From: an uncultured Bacillota bacterium
GTDB taxonomy: Bacteria > Bacillota_I > Bacilli_A > Erysipelotrichales > Erysipelotrichaceae
Direction of reading: 5' to 3'
Assembly (NCBI GenBank): GCA_900321955.1
Contig: ONXX01000072.1
Span: 1 to 6,439 of the forward strand
DNA: 6,439 nt
Position numbers and translations under genes: made by a program. The notes beneath the pieces are model-generated. The model had not been told where the DNA came from. It searched no databases and worked only from the letters and a program-made list of their open reading frames with translations. Shown here piece after piece: positions 1 through 6,049 of the stretch (its first letter is position 1; each line of letters starts with the position of its first letter).

Positions 1-404
1 AACTAAGGCAGATCTTTCTGATGTCGGAGGGCATCGAAAACATGTTAAAGAAAAACGCCGTCATCTATGATGACTACGAAGATTTCATCAATGCGTCGAT
101 CTCCAGACGCTACACCAGGTCCAGGATTCAAAGGACGCTCCTTCATCTGGCATGCCATATAAAAAAGGGAGACGTCAAAGATCTTCCTGCCCCCGACTAT
201 TTGCGGGTCTTAGGCTTTAACCAAAAAGGCCGCCAGTATCTCAAACAGATCAAGGAAGAAAGAAATATCGTCACCCTGTTTAAAAACATACCCGAGCCTT
301 ATAAGAGCATTGAATACAAGAGTGACCTGCTTTATGCTTCCTTATTAAAAGATCCTTCCGCCTACATCAAACGTCAGCTGGAAGGACCTGTCATCGTCAA
401 ATAA
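1..404 (+). CDS. tmcAL: tRNA(Met) cytidine acetate ligase, C-terminal part (5' end outside window)
   Basis: This is the last ~134 codons of a gene whose reading frame (codons start at base 3) is open to the window edge, so the ATG at 21 is internal rather than the start. The family (formerly YlbM/DUF795, about 400 aa) uses ATP and acetate to make N4-acetylcytidine at wobble position 34 of elongator tRNA(Met), in the cytoplasm. Recognition rests on C-terminal family motifs: SEGIENMLKK at the start, then RRYTRSRIQRTLLHL, then YLRVLGFNQKGRQYL. The nucleotide-binding N-terminal domain lies outside the window, so catalytic residues cannot be checked. The gene ends in TAA, which runs directly into a convergent terminator shared with the YebC-family gene. 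The family call is confident; function follows from the family. Confidence 0.88.
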   Translation, partial: LRQIFLMSEGIENMLKKNAVIYDDYEDFINASISRRYTRSRIQRTLLHLACHIKKGDVKDLPAPDYLRVLGFNQKGRQYLKQIKEERNIVTLFKNIPEPYKSIEYKSDLLYASLLKDPSAYIKRQLEGPVIVK

Positions 405-431
405 AAGAATGGATCAATGATCCATTCTTTT
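403..431. terminator. Two-way terminator between convergent tmcAL and yebC-family genes
   Basis: A near-perfect inverted repeat, AAAAGAATGGATC / GATCCATTCTTTT, with a 3-nt AAT loop. The left arm starts with A residues and the right arm ends in a T run, so it can work in both directions. Both flanking stop codons (TAA ending at 404 on +, TAA at 431-433 on -) abut or overlap the stem, so one hairpin ends both transcripts. Confidence 0.82.
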
Positions 432-1150
432 TACATCTCAACGTTGTGATAAACTTCCTGGACATCCTCGACTTCATCGAGATTGTCTAAGAGTCTCTGC
501 CACATTTCCTTATCGTGTTCGTCTGTCAGCTTAACATACTCCTGCGGAAGCATCTTGATCGCACAGACGGAATACTCACAATCCGGAATCAAAGCATCGA
601 TTGCTTCCTGTGCCTTATGAAGATCACTCGGTGCAACATATACTGTCATTTCACCATCTTCAACTTCGATATCGTTGACATCGACATCGGCATTGATCAG
701 GGTATCCAGCATCGTATCTTCATCTTCATACTTGAAGCTTAAGACACCGAGGTTGTCATAATTGAAGGAAACCGAACCCTTGACGCCCATCTTGCAGTGG
801 GACTTATTGAAGCACTGGTTCATAGCCGCAACCGTTCTGTTGGAATTGTCCGTCAGACAGTCGATGATGATCGTGGCATTGCCCGGTCCGAAACCTTCAT
901 AGCGGAGTGAATCGTAAGATTCAGCAGAACCGCCTTTAGCCTTTTCGATCGCTCTTTTAATGACATCTGCCGGCACCTGATTGGCCTTGGCTTCCTTGAT
1001 TTTGGATCTTAACGTAAGGTTCATATCCGGGTCAGGGACGCCGGACTTGGCAGCGATATAAATTTCCTTGCCATACCTTGAGTATACTTTCGATTTCATT
1101 GCGGCTGTTTTAGCCATTGCCGCAGCTCTTACTTCATGCGCTCTTCCCAT
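431..1150 (-). CDS. YebC/PmpR (TACO1) family protein, YeeN/YeeI-like branch
   Basis: A 239-aa protein of full family length. Recognisable motifs are SKVYSRYGKEIYIAAK (about 20-35), NQVPADVIKRAIEKAKGG (57-74), RYEGFGPGNATIIID (83-97), NRTVAAM (104-110), GSVSFNYDNLGVLSF (125-139) and the C-terminal VQEVYHNVEM. The YSRYGKEIY block and the MGR start place it nearer the YeeN (E. coli)/YeeI (B. subtilis) branch than classic YebC, which begins MAGHSKWxNI. The family was long annotated as transcription regulators; more recent work on bacterial YebC/YeeI and mitochondrial TACO1 points to relief of ribosomes stalled at proline runs. The start is supported by a GAGGTG ribosome binding site (1156-1161) and a promoter at 1182-1210. 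It is likely monocistronic: the ptsI terminator lies upstream and a shared terminator follows. The family is sure; which of the two roles applies is not visible here. Confidence 0.93.
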   Translation of the reverse strand: MGRAHEVRAAAMAKTAAMKSKVYSRYGKEIYIAAKSGVPDPDMNLTLRSKIKEAKANQVPADVIKRAIEKAKGGSAESYDSLRYEGFGPGNATIIIDCLTDNSNRTVAAMNQCFNKSHCKMGVKGSVSFNYDNLGVLSFKYEDEDTMLDTLINADVDVNDIEVEDGEMTVYVAPSDLHKAQEAIDALIPDCEYSVCAIKMLPQEYVKLTDEHDKEMWQRLLDNLDEVEDVQEVYHNVEM

Positions 1151-1181
1151 AAATTCACCTCATTAAATTTTTTACTTCTTT

Positions 1182-1210
1182 ATTTTAATACGATTCAGTA
1201 TGAATCGCAA
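1182..1210 (-). promoter_or_regulatory. Promoter of the YebC-family gene with palindrome in the spacer
   Basis: On the minus strand TTGCGA (1210-1205), a 17-base spacer and TAAAAT (1187-1182) fit a housekeeping sigma promoter, giving a leader of roughly 25 nt before the GAGGTG site. A perfect inverted repeat CGATTCA-TAC-TGAATCG (1191-1207) covers the end of the -35 box and most of the spacer. A second TATAAT at 1219-1214 lies just after the ptsI terminator but lacks a -35 box at the right distance. Confidence 0.6.
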
Positions 1211-1225
1211 AAAATTATACTCATG

Positions 1226-1253
1226 AAAAAAGCTGCCGCTTGCGCGACAGCTT
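1226..1253 (-). terminator. Intrinsic terminator of ptsI
   Basis: On the minus strand AAGCTGTCGC-GCAA-GCGGCAGCTT forms a 10-bp stem (one G-T pair) closed by a GNRA-type GCAA tetraloop, followed by a T run (TTTTTT overlapping the stem end). It starts 14 bases after the ptsI stop codon and separates ptsI from the yebC-family promoter. Confidence 0.92.
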
Positions 1254-1267
1254 CAGATTTGATTCGA

Positions 1268-2977
1268 TTAGCCTTTTAATACGGCTTTGACCAGTTCACT
1301 GACTTCCGGTTCTGTGTGGCACTTAAGTGCTTTGTTCGCCAGTTCTTCCATTTCCTTCTTGTTCAAGGAAGTGATGATCTTTCTGGTCGGAAGGATCTTG
1401 GAAGCGGACATGGAGAATTCATCCAGGCCTAAGCCGAGCAATACCGGCGCAGCCATCGGATCGCCGCCCATTTCACCGCACATGCCGCACCATCTGCCCT
1501 GAGAATGAGCACCATCGATGGTCATCTTGATCAGACGCAGGATGGATGGGTTAAGCGGCTGGTAGAGGTAAGCGACCTTTTCAGACATTCTGTCGGCAGC
1601 CATCGAGTACTGAATCAGGTCATTGGTACCGATGGAGAAGAAGTCCGCATATTTTGCGAATTCATCAGCCAGAACAGCAGATGCCGGAATCTCGACCATC
1701 ATACCGATCTCGATGCTGTCAGATACGGCGACGCCTTCCGCCTTCAGTTCTTCTTTGGTGTCAAGAACGAACTGTTTTGCGCTTTTGAATTCGTCGATCG
1801 TAGCGATCATCGGGAACATGATGGCCAGCTTGCCATAGACCGATGCACGAAGCAGTGCTCTGACCTGAGTCTTAAAGATATCTTTACGATCCAGGCACAG
1901 ACGGATAGCACGATAGCCTAAGAACGGGTTCATTTCCGGTTCGAACTCGAAGTAAGGGAGTTTCTTATCGCCGCCGATATCCAGAGTTCTGACGACAACT
2001 CTCTTACCTTCCGCTCTTTCCAGAACGACTTTATAAGCTTTGAACTGATCTTCTTCACTTGGGAAGTCTTCAGTCGATTCCATGTACAGGAATTCTGTAC
2101 GGTAAAGACCGACACCTTCCGCACCGTTGGCGATCACGTTATCCATATCTTTCGGAGAACCGATGTTGGCAACCAGTTCAACCTGGTGGCCGTCAACCGT
2201 GATCGAAGGTTTGTCAAGCAATACCTGCAGAGCAGCCTTTTCTTCCAAGAATCTGACACGTTTTTCTTCATATTCTTTCAGCTGTTCATCGGTAGGATTG
2301 ATGATGACATCACCTTCCTTGGCGTCAAGAATGATCTTATCACCATGTTTGCAGGAAGACATGATGCCTGTGCAGCCGACGACGGCCGGAAGGCCTAAGG
2401 CAACTGCCATGATAGCAGCGTGCGAAGTCTTGCCGCCGATCTCGGTTACAAAGCCCAGAGAGTATTTTTTGTTTAACTGAGCAGTATCGGATGGAGTCAT
2501 TTCTTCTGCAACGATAACGACTTCCTCATCGATCGCTGTCAGATCAGGAATAGTCAAACCGAGAATGTTGCACAGAAGTCTGAAGGAGACGTCCTTGATA
2601 TCGGCCGCTCTTTCTTTGAAGTAGGCATCATCCATTGATTCAAACATACCGACCATCATATCGGAAACGGTCTTGGTTGCCTGATCGGCATTGGAACCGT
2701 CCTTGATCATGTTGACGATCTGATCTTTGTATTCCGGATCCTGCACCATCATCAGATGGGCATCGAAGATCGCCAGTTCTTCCGGTGCAAGTGTTGCACT
2801 GGCTCTTTCCTTGATCTGTTCGATATCACTGATCGTCTTGGTCAGCGCGTCTTCAAATACCTTTAATTCTGCATCGGTATCTCTTTTTTCTTCGCTGATG
2901 ACGATCGTCGGCTGTTCGAGCTTATAGACTTTGCCTATGGCAATTCCGCTTGATGTAGCTATTCCTTTTAAAAACAT
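1268..2977 (-). CDS. ptsI: Phosphoenolpyruvate-protein phosphotransferase (PTS enzyme I)
   Basis: Enzyme I takes phosphate from phosphoenolpyruvate and passes it to HPr, powering all PTS sugar uptake; it is cytoplasmic and dimeric. At 569 aa it is full length. Residues 1-145 form the N-terminal HPr-binding region (starting MFLKGIATSSGIAIGK). The phosphohistidine lies in GGKTSHAAIM, His186 (E. coli His189). The C-terminal PEP-binding TIM barrel follows, with LYRTEFLYM (Arg293), VRTLDIGGDK (Arg330), MVEIPAS (428-433), FFSIGTNDLIQY (446-457) and GMCGE with the acid/base cysteine at 500. All key residues are present, so it should be active. A GAGAGGG site 6 bases before the ATG and a promoter at 3003-3031 decide the start. 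ptsH, normally its partner directly upstream, is absent here; the gene upstream encodes a sigma-like small protein. Confidence 0.98.
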   Translation of the reverse strand: MFLKGIATSSGIAIGKVYKLEQPTIVISEEKRDTDAELKVFEDALTKTISDIEQIKERASATLAPEELAIFDAHLMMVQDPEYKDQIVNMIKDGSNADQATKTVSDMMVGMFESMDDAYFKERAADIKDVSFRLLCNILGLTIPDLTAIDEEVVIVAEEMTPSDTAQLNKKYSLGFVTEIGGKTSHAAIMAVALGLPAVVGCTGIMSSCKHGDKIILDAKEGDVIINPTDEQLKEYEEKRVRFLEEKAALQVLLDKPSITVDGHQVELVANIGSPKDMDNVIANGAEGVGLYRTEFLYMESTEDFPSEEDQFKAYKVVLERAEGKRVVVRTLDIGGDKKLPYFEFEPEMNPFLGYRAIRLCLDRKDIFKTQVRALLRASVYGKLAIMFPMIATIDEFKSAKQFVLDTKEELKAEGVAVSDSIEIGMMVEIPASAVLADEFAKYADFFSIGTNDLIQYSMAADRMSEKVAYLYQPLNPSILRLIKMTIDGAHSQGRWCGMCGEMGGDPMAAPVLLGLGLDEFSMSASKILPTRKIITSLNKKEMEELANKALKCHTEPEVSELVKAVLKG

Positions 2978-3002
2978 ATTTTACCCTCTCTTTTCATGAA
3001 TA

Positions 3003-3031
3003 ATTATACTTCCGTATGCGCTTACAGACAA
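3003..3031 (-). promoter_or_regulatory. ptsI: Promoter of ptsI
   Basis: TTGTCT (3031-3026), 17 bases and a perfect TATAAT (3008-3003) on the minus strand predict a start near 2996 and a leader of about 20 nt containing the GAGAGGG site (2990-2984). The -35 box begins just after, and its promoter region overlaps, the stop codon of the upstream small gene, so ptsI can be transcribed independently of the hpf group. Confidence 0.72.
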
Positions 3032-3333
3032 CGGAGAAAATTCGAATAAGCCCGATTTCTGTGCCTGTAGTAGGAAGCCGGTGAGTAGTACCCCAGGAAC
3101 CAGTTTCCCCTTTTTCCCTCAACCACTTCCTTCTCTATGATGAACCGATCCTCCTCGTCCAGCATCTTTATGGCACTGTCTACATGCCGGATGACGATCT
3201 CGCCTGCTCTGGTCTTGAGACCATCGTCTTTATCTGGGTCATAGATCTCATCCAAAAGACGCTTAAAGTTTCGGTAGTTCCCCGACAGGATCTCGATCTC
3301 ATGCCGGTTACTCTTATTATCAAATCCTTTCAT
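3022..3333 (-). CDS. Small hypothetical protein with sigma-70 region 4-like C-terminus
   Basis: A 103-aa, highly charged soluble protein without signal peptide or membrane segment. I do not recognise a named family with certainty. Residues about 54-102 read like a sigma region 4 / ArpU-type helix-turn-helix: a helix with DEEDRFIIEKEVV, a GKRGNWFLGYY turn, then SPASYYRHRNRAYSNFLRCL as a putative recognition helix (serine, aromatic pair, spaced arginines). The N-terminal half (EILSGNYRNFKRLLDEIYD) predicts as another helix pair. No region 2 is present, so it would not be a complete sigma factor; a DNA-binding regulator or an MG284/MPN403-like protein are alternatives. AAGGGAG close to the ATG supports the start. 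It lies 76 bases after hpf and just before the ptsI promoter. A real gene is likely (start, strand and spacing fit); function is inference. Confidence 0.72.
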   Translation of the reverse strand: MKGFDNKSNRHEIEILSGNYRNFKRLLDEIYDPDKDDGLKTRAGEIVIRHVDSAIKMLDEEDRFIIEKEVVEGKRGNWFLGYYSPASYYRHRNRAYSNFLRCL

Positions 3334-3347
3334 TGCTCCCTTTCTTC

Positions 3348-3372
3348 ATCCGGGCATCTTCTTTTCCCGGAT
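3348..3372. repeat. Inverted repeat between hpf and the sigma-like gene
   Basis: ATCCGGG (3348-3354) and CCCGGAT (3366-3372) form a perfect 7-bp stem with an 11-nt loop, a few bases upstream of the ribosome binding site of the sigma-like gene. Neither strand has a T run after it, so it is not a standard terminator. It may be an mRNA hairpin that stabilises the 3' end of hpf or affects translation of the next gene. Confidence 0.5.
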
Positions 3373-3409
3373 CACATATGCTATATGAGATCAGCGCAAA
3401 TCCGAACGC

Positions 3410-3931
3410 CTATTCACTGATCTCGATTAATCCATAGCCTCCTTCGTTTCTTTTATAAACAACAGCCAGTTTTTCTGAATCAGCATCCTTATAGATGAAG
3501 AATGAATGTGACAGCATTTCCATGCGCATGATCGCTTCGTCAAGGATCATTTCGTCAGCATAGATCGTCTTGGTTCTGACCGGAGTATCCTCATCCTCAC
3601 TTGGTGCTTCATAGAAGTTCTCTGCCAGTGATTCTTTATGTCTTCTGGAGAGTCTTCCTTTCTGTCTTCTGATCTGATCTTCCAGCTTATCGATCGCCAG
3701 ATCTACTGCAGTGGAGAAGTCCTGATGAACGACTTCTGATCTCATCAGGCCTATTTTGGTAGGAACGTTCACCTCGACTTTCAGCGCATCTCCGTGGATC
3801 TTTACGGTTACTCTGGCGCTCTGCGCCTCATCAATGACGACATACTTGTTCAGCTCGGAAAGTCTTCCTTCGATCTTTTCCCGCATCGTGTCATTGATTG
3901 TTACATTTTCACCATAAATAGCGAATTTCAT
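3410..3931 (-). CDS. hpf: Long-form ribosome hibernation promoting factor
   Basis: A 173-aa protein that binds the 30S decoding region and joins two 70S ribosomes into inactive 100S dimers in slow or stationary growth. The S30AE domain occupies about residues 1-95 (MKFAIYGENVTINDTMREKI; ARVTVKIHG; KVEVNVP; FSTAVDLAIDKLEDQIRRQK), then a charged linker (96-118, RRHK and SEDED), then the dimerisation domain (119-173) with DEAIMRMEMLSHSFFIYKD and VVYKRNEGGYGLIEI. The usual KPM before that domain reads DEM, and GHDFF reads SHSFF; these are mild departures. The frame is open to an ATG at 3967, but that would overlap the preceding gene. AAAGGAGGA (3938-3946) sits ideally for the ATG at 3931, where the conserved N-terminus begins. 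It lies 19 bases after the DUF2779 gene and is probably cotranscribed with it; I see no clear separate promoter. Confidence 0.95.
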   Translation of the reverse strand: MKFAIYGENVTINDTMREKIEGRLSELNKYVVIDEAQSARVTVKIHGDALKVEVNVPTKIGLMRSEVVHQDFSTAVDLAIDKLEDQIRRQKGRLSRRHKESLAENFYEAPSEDEDTPVRTKTIYADEMILDEAIMRMEMLSHSFFIYKDADSEKLAVVYKRNEGGYGLIEISE

Positions 3932-3950
3932 AAGTCTTCCTCCTTTATAT

Positions 3951-5402
3951 TTATTTAGACTCAACAATGAGCTTAATCAGCCAACGATAGACAAGGAATA
4001 AACCGTACGCATCTAACGAACAGTATTCCTTTAGATTTTCGACGATCTTTTCTCCTTCATCAGGATCCTGTTTTTCAATATTCCTCCAGTTAAATACCGC
4101 CTCCATTCCGTCATAGATATCCAGATCTTTGTAGGAATAATCCGAGCAGATATCCACCAGCTGCTTCAAGGTATAATTGCCTTTCATTCGGATGTCGTAG
4201 ACTAATCCATCCAGGAACGGAACCGCCAGATCAAAGAAACGTGAGATAATCTGATGCAGTTTCTCGCTGTATTCCGGGTAGATGGAAGCCAGTTCTTCCA
4301 AACGCAGACATTCAGCACCTTGAGCGTTGTAAGCCAGGATCGGTCCGGAAGCCGGCAGGTAATCAATCAATGCTTCCACAAATTCTCTCCGGCAGTCACC
4401 CGTTCCGACAAAGGTCCTGTGTTCCATGTGGCCCTTATCGTCGATATAGTACAAAGCAAATTCGAAACAGACGACATCCATCGGCTTCATCTTCTCGTAG
4501 ATCGGGATCAGATAACGGTCCCATTCAAAATCGATGAAGGAGATCGGCCGCTCGGAAATCTTGTCCAGCCAGTTCATCAGCGCATAGCGGTCGATGAACA
4601 GACCGCCGTTTTTGGAAGCCATGATCTGGGCGTATTGAATTCTGCTTCCCTCCACTAAAGAAGGATCAGCCTGTTTCAATTGACGGATGCCCTGATCATA
4701 CATGCGGTTCTTATTGCGGCTGGCGACCAGCGTCAGGATCGAATCGTCTTCTTCCTCCTTCTCCTCAGGGAAGCAGCGTCCGTAGTATTCACACAAGCCA
4801 TAGAGCTTGCAGCTGCGGCACTTTTTCGCCTTGGAATTGGCAGGGTCGAAACTCTCCATCTGAGAGATGTATCCTTCGTAATCGACATCGACTTCCGAAG
4901 CGATATCGATCAGTTTCTTCTTTTTGAAACGATCTTCGATCACAAAGAGTTTTTTTGCTTCGAGTTTCCCTTCGTTGACATAGTCACCGTTTAAGTGGAT
5001 CAGATAGATCCGATCAACCTTTAAACCATGTCTTTTCAGAACTTTCAGGGTGATGCGGTAAGTCAGGGCGTCTACATCTTTGACAGAAGTTCCGTAATAC
5101 ACAAAATACAGATCAAAGAGATCTCCTTTTTTGTGCATTAAAGGGACGTTCAGACGCATCTGACCATCCATAAAGCGTGGGTGAATAAACCACTCAAAAT
5201 TATTTAATTCCGACAAGACTCTGTCTGCCGGATCATTTCTGACGCCTTCGTAACACTCGGTGATATCGAACAGCTCTTTCAGCAGATCAACAGTATTCGC
5301 ATCAGCGCGCAAATAAGGTTTGAAAACACTGTTCTCGTCTTTTCCGTAAAAGTAGAGCCTTTCACAGCGAAGAAATCTCTTTATATCACTGATATGATAC
5401 AT
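3951..5402 (-). CDS. DUF2779 protein: Cas4-like N-terminal half, DEDD exonuclease-like C-terminal half
   Basis: A 483-aa protein. (Residue numbers here count from the longer ORF start at 5420; subtract 6 for the chosen start.) The N-terminal half begins HISDIKRFLRCERLYFY with Cys19, and ends in a cysteine cluster Cys201-x2-Cys204-x5-Cys210 (plus Cys216), the layout of the iron-sulfur site of Cas4/AddB nucleases. The expected family block (EVK before SSTSVKD) reads FVYYGTSVKD, so the PD-(D/E)XK catalytic E and K appear lost. The C-terminal half looks like a DEDDy exonuclease: SFIDFEWDR (Asp297, Glu299), ILAYNAQGAE (Glu370), FFDLAVPF, GNYTLKQLV and YCSLD (Tyr466, Asp470). A role in nucleic acid processing is inferred; no substrate is known to me. 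The start at 5402 is preferred because GAGG lies 5 bases before it and the promoter -10 box overlaps the upstream ATG. hpf follows after 19 bases. Confidence 0.85.
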   Translation of the reverse strand: MYHISDIKRFLRCERLYFYGKDENSVFKPYLRADANTVDLLKELFDITECYEGVRNDPADRVLSELNNFEWFIHPRFMDGQMRLNVPLMHKKGDLFDLYFVYYGTSVKDVDALTYRITLKVLKRHGLKVDRIYLIHLNGDYVNEGKLEAKKLFVIEDRFKKKKLIDIASEVDVDYEGYISQMESFDPANSKAKKCRSCKLYGLCEYYGRCFPEEKEEEDDSILTLVASRNKNRMYDQGIRQLKQADPSLVEGSRIQYAQIMASKNGGLFIDRYALMNWLDKISERPISFIDFEWDRYLIPIYEKMKPMDVVCFEFALYYIDDKGHMEHRTFVGTGDCRREFVEALIDYLPASGPILAYNAQGAECLRLEELASIYPEYSEKLHQIISRFFDLAVPFLDGLVYDIRMKGNYTLKQLVDICSDYSYKDLDIYDGMEAVFNWRNIEKQDPDEGEKIVENLKEYCSLDAYGLFLVYRWLIKLIVESK

Positions 5403-5418
5403 ATCTTCCTCTGTATTC

Positions 5419-5447
5419 ATTATAGCTTATTTTTATGCCGATGACTC
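5419..5447 (-). promoter_or_regulatory. Promoter of the DUF2779 gene (and probably hpf)
   Basis: A perfect TATAAT lies at 5424-5419 on the minus strand; the -35 at 17 bases is weak, GAGTCA (5447-5442). Transcription would begin near 5412, leaving only about 10 nt before the ATG at 5402, just enough for the GAGG site. The -10 box overlaps the ATG at 5420, so that codon cannot be the start on this transcript. An 11-bp palindrome GATGACTCATC (5440-5450) covers the -35 position and could be an operator. Confidence 0.55.
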
Positions 5448-5480
5448 ATCAAAATGTTCTGACGGGTACCTTTTATCCGA

Positions 5481-5509
5481 TTGAATCAAAGGAGAATGAA
5501 TCCTATAAT
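5481..5509 (+). promoter_or_regulatory. Promoter of the zinc-ribbon membrane protein gene, predicting a leaderless mRNA
   Basis: TTGAAT (5481-5486), exactly 17 bases, and TATAAT (5504-5509) make a strong housekeeping-type promoter. The expected start, 6-7 bases after the -10 box, falls on the A of the ATG at 5516. No ribosome binding site lies between the -10 box and that ATG; an AAGGAGA (5489-5495) lies inside the spacer, too far upstream and outside the predicted transcript. Confidence 0.7.
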
Positions 5510-5515
5510 TGACTT

Positions 5516-6049
5516 ATGAAAATCTATTGTGAGAAGTGCCGTCAGGAAATCAGTTCCGAATGCAACAAGCAGATAGAAAACTATAAAGTCGGCAAAGTCA
5601 TCTGTCCGCATTGCCATTATGAACAGAAGCGCTATCTTTCGGAAGCCGACATCCTCTTGTATTTCGGAATCAGCGAGGTTCTCTATGTCCTGCTGAGTTT
5701 GATTTCCGTCTTCGTGTTTAAGAAACTTGGAGTCAGCGCCGTTTCCATCGGGCTTTTATTTGTCCTGCTGGTGGCATCGTATTTTGTTTCCAAGCTGATC
5801 TCATCCTCGATCTATGAAAAAGCCTATTTCAAGGCAGAATGGAAAAACAAGGAATTTGAAGAAGATCAAAGTGCAATACAGCGAAACATCAGCTGGCAGT
5901 TCATGCTCTTCTTTGCCATCACCATCACCTTCCTGACGATGGAAGAAGGAAAACTCTTCTTCGCCATCGCCATGCCGCTGGCACCGATACTGACCTTCAT
6001 CAAGCTGTATCTGCAGCTTCGCTACGAAAGATCAAAAACAAAAAAATAA
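5516..6049 (+). CDS. Zinc-ribbon membrane protein of unknown function
   Basis: A 177-aa protein; I do not recognise a named family. The N-terminus is a likely zinc ribbon: Cys5-x2-Cys8 (YCEKC) and Cys30-x2-Cys33 (ICPHCHY), with an extra Cys16. It is followed by four hydrophobic segments at about 47-68, 73-93, 127-142 and 146-166, with a charged loop (KAEWKNKEFEEDQ) between the second and third and a basic tail (RYERSKTKK). This suggests a cytoplasmic metal-binding head on a four-helix inner membrane protein. The start is fixed: an in-frame TGA lies at 5510-5512, the zinc ribbon begins at once, and no other start codon precedes the first Cys pair. It is transcribed away from the DUF2779 gene and ends at a two-way terminator. 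There is no evidence for transport, enzymatic or signalling activity. Confidence 0.8.
   Translation: MKIYCEKCRQEISSECNKQIENYKVGKVICPHCHYEQKRYLSEADILLYFGISEVLYVLLSLISVFVFKKLGVSAVSIGLLFVLLVASYFVSKLISSSIYEKAYFKAEWKNKEFEEDQSAIQRNISWQFMLFFAITITFLTMEEGKLFFAIAMPLAPILTFIKLYLQLRYERSKTKK

Noticed and set aside
1214..1219. A second TATAAT as the main yebC-family promoter
   Set aside because: The sequence 17 bases upstream (CAAGCG) falls within the ptsI terminator and does not resemble a -35 box; TTGCGA-N17-TAAAAT is better.
1505..1921. Long plus-strand ORF opposite ptsI (also 2127-2480, 2186-2398 and 2727-2927)
   Set aside because: They lie wholly antisense to conserved ptsI codons, have no ribosome binding sites and show low-complexity compositions typical of shadow frames.
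3932..3967. A 12-residue N-terminal extension of HPF to an ATG at 3967
   Set aside because: It would overlap the DUF2779 stop codon, has no ribosome binding site of its own, and encodes the AAAGGAGG that serves the ATG at 3931; the conserved HPF start is MKFAIYG.
4254..4994. Two plus-strand ORFs opposite the DUF2779 gene
   Set aside because: Antisense shadows of a well-supported coding region, without start signals or recognisable domains.
3951..5402. A CRISPR adaptation Cas4 gene
   Set aside because: Only the cysteine layout is Cas4-like; the rest matches DUF2779, and there are no cas1/cas2 genes or repeats in the window.
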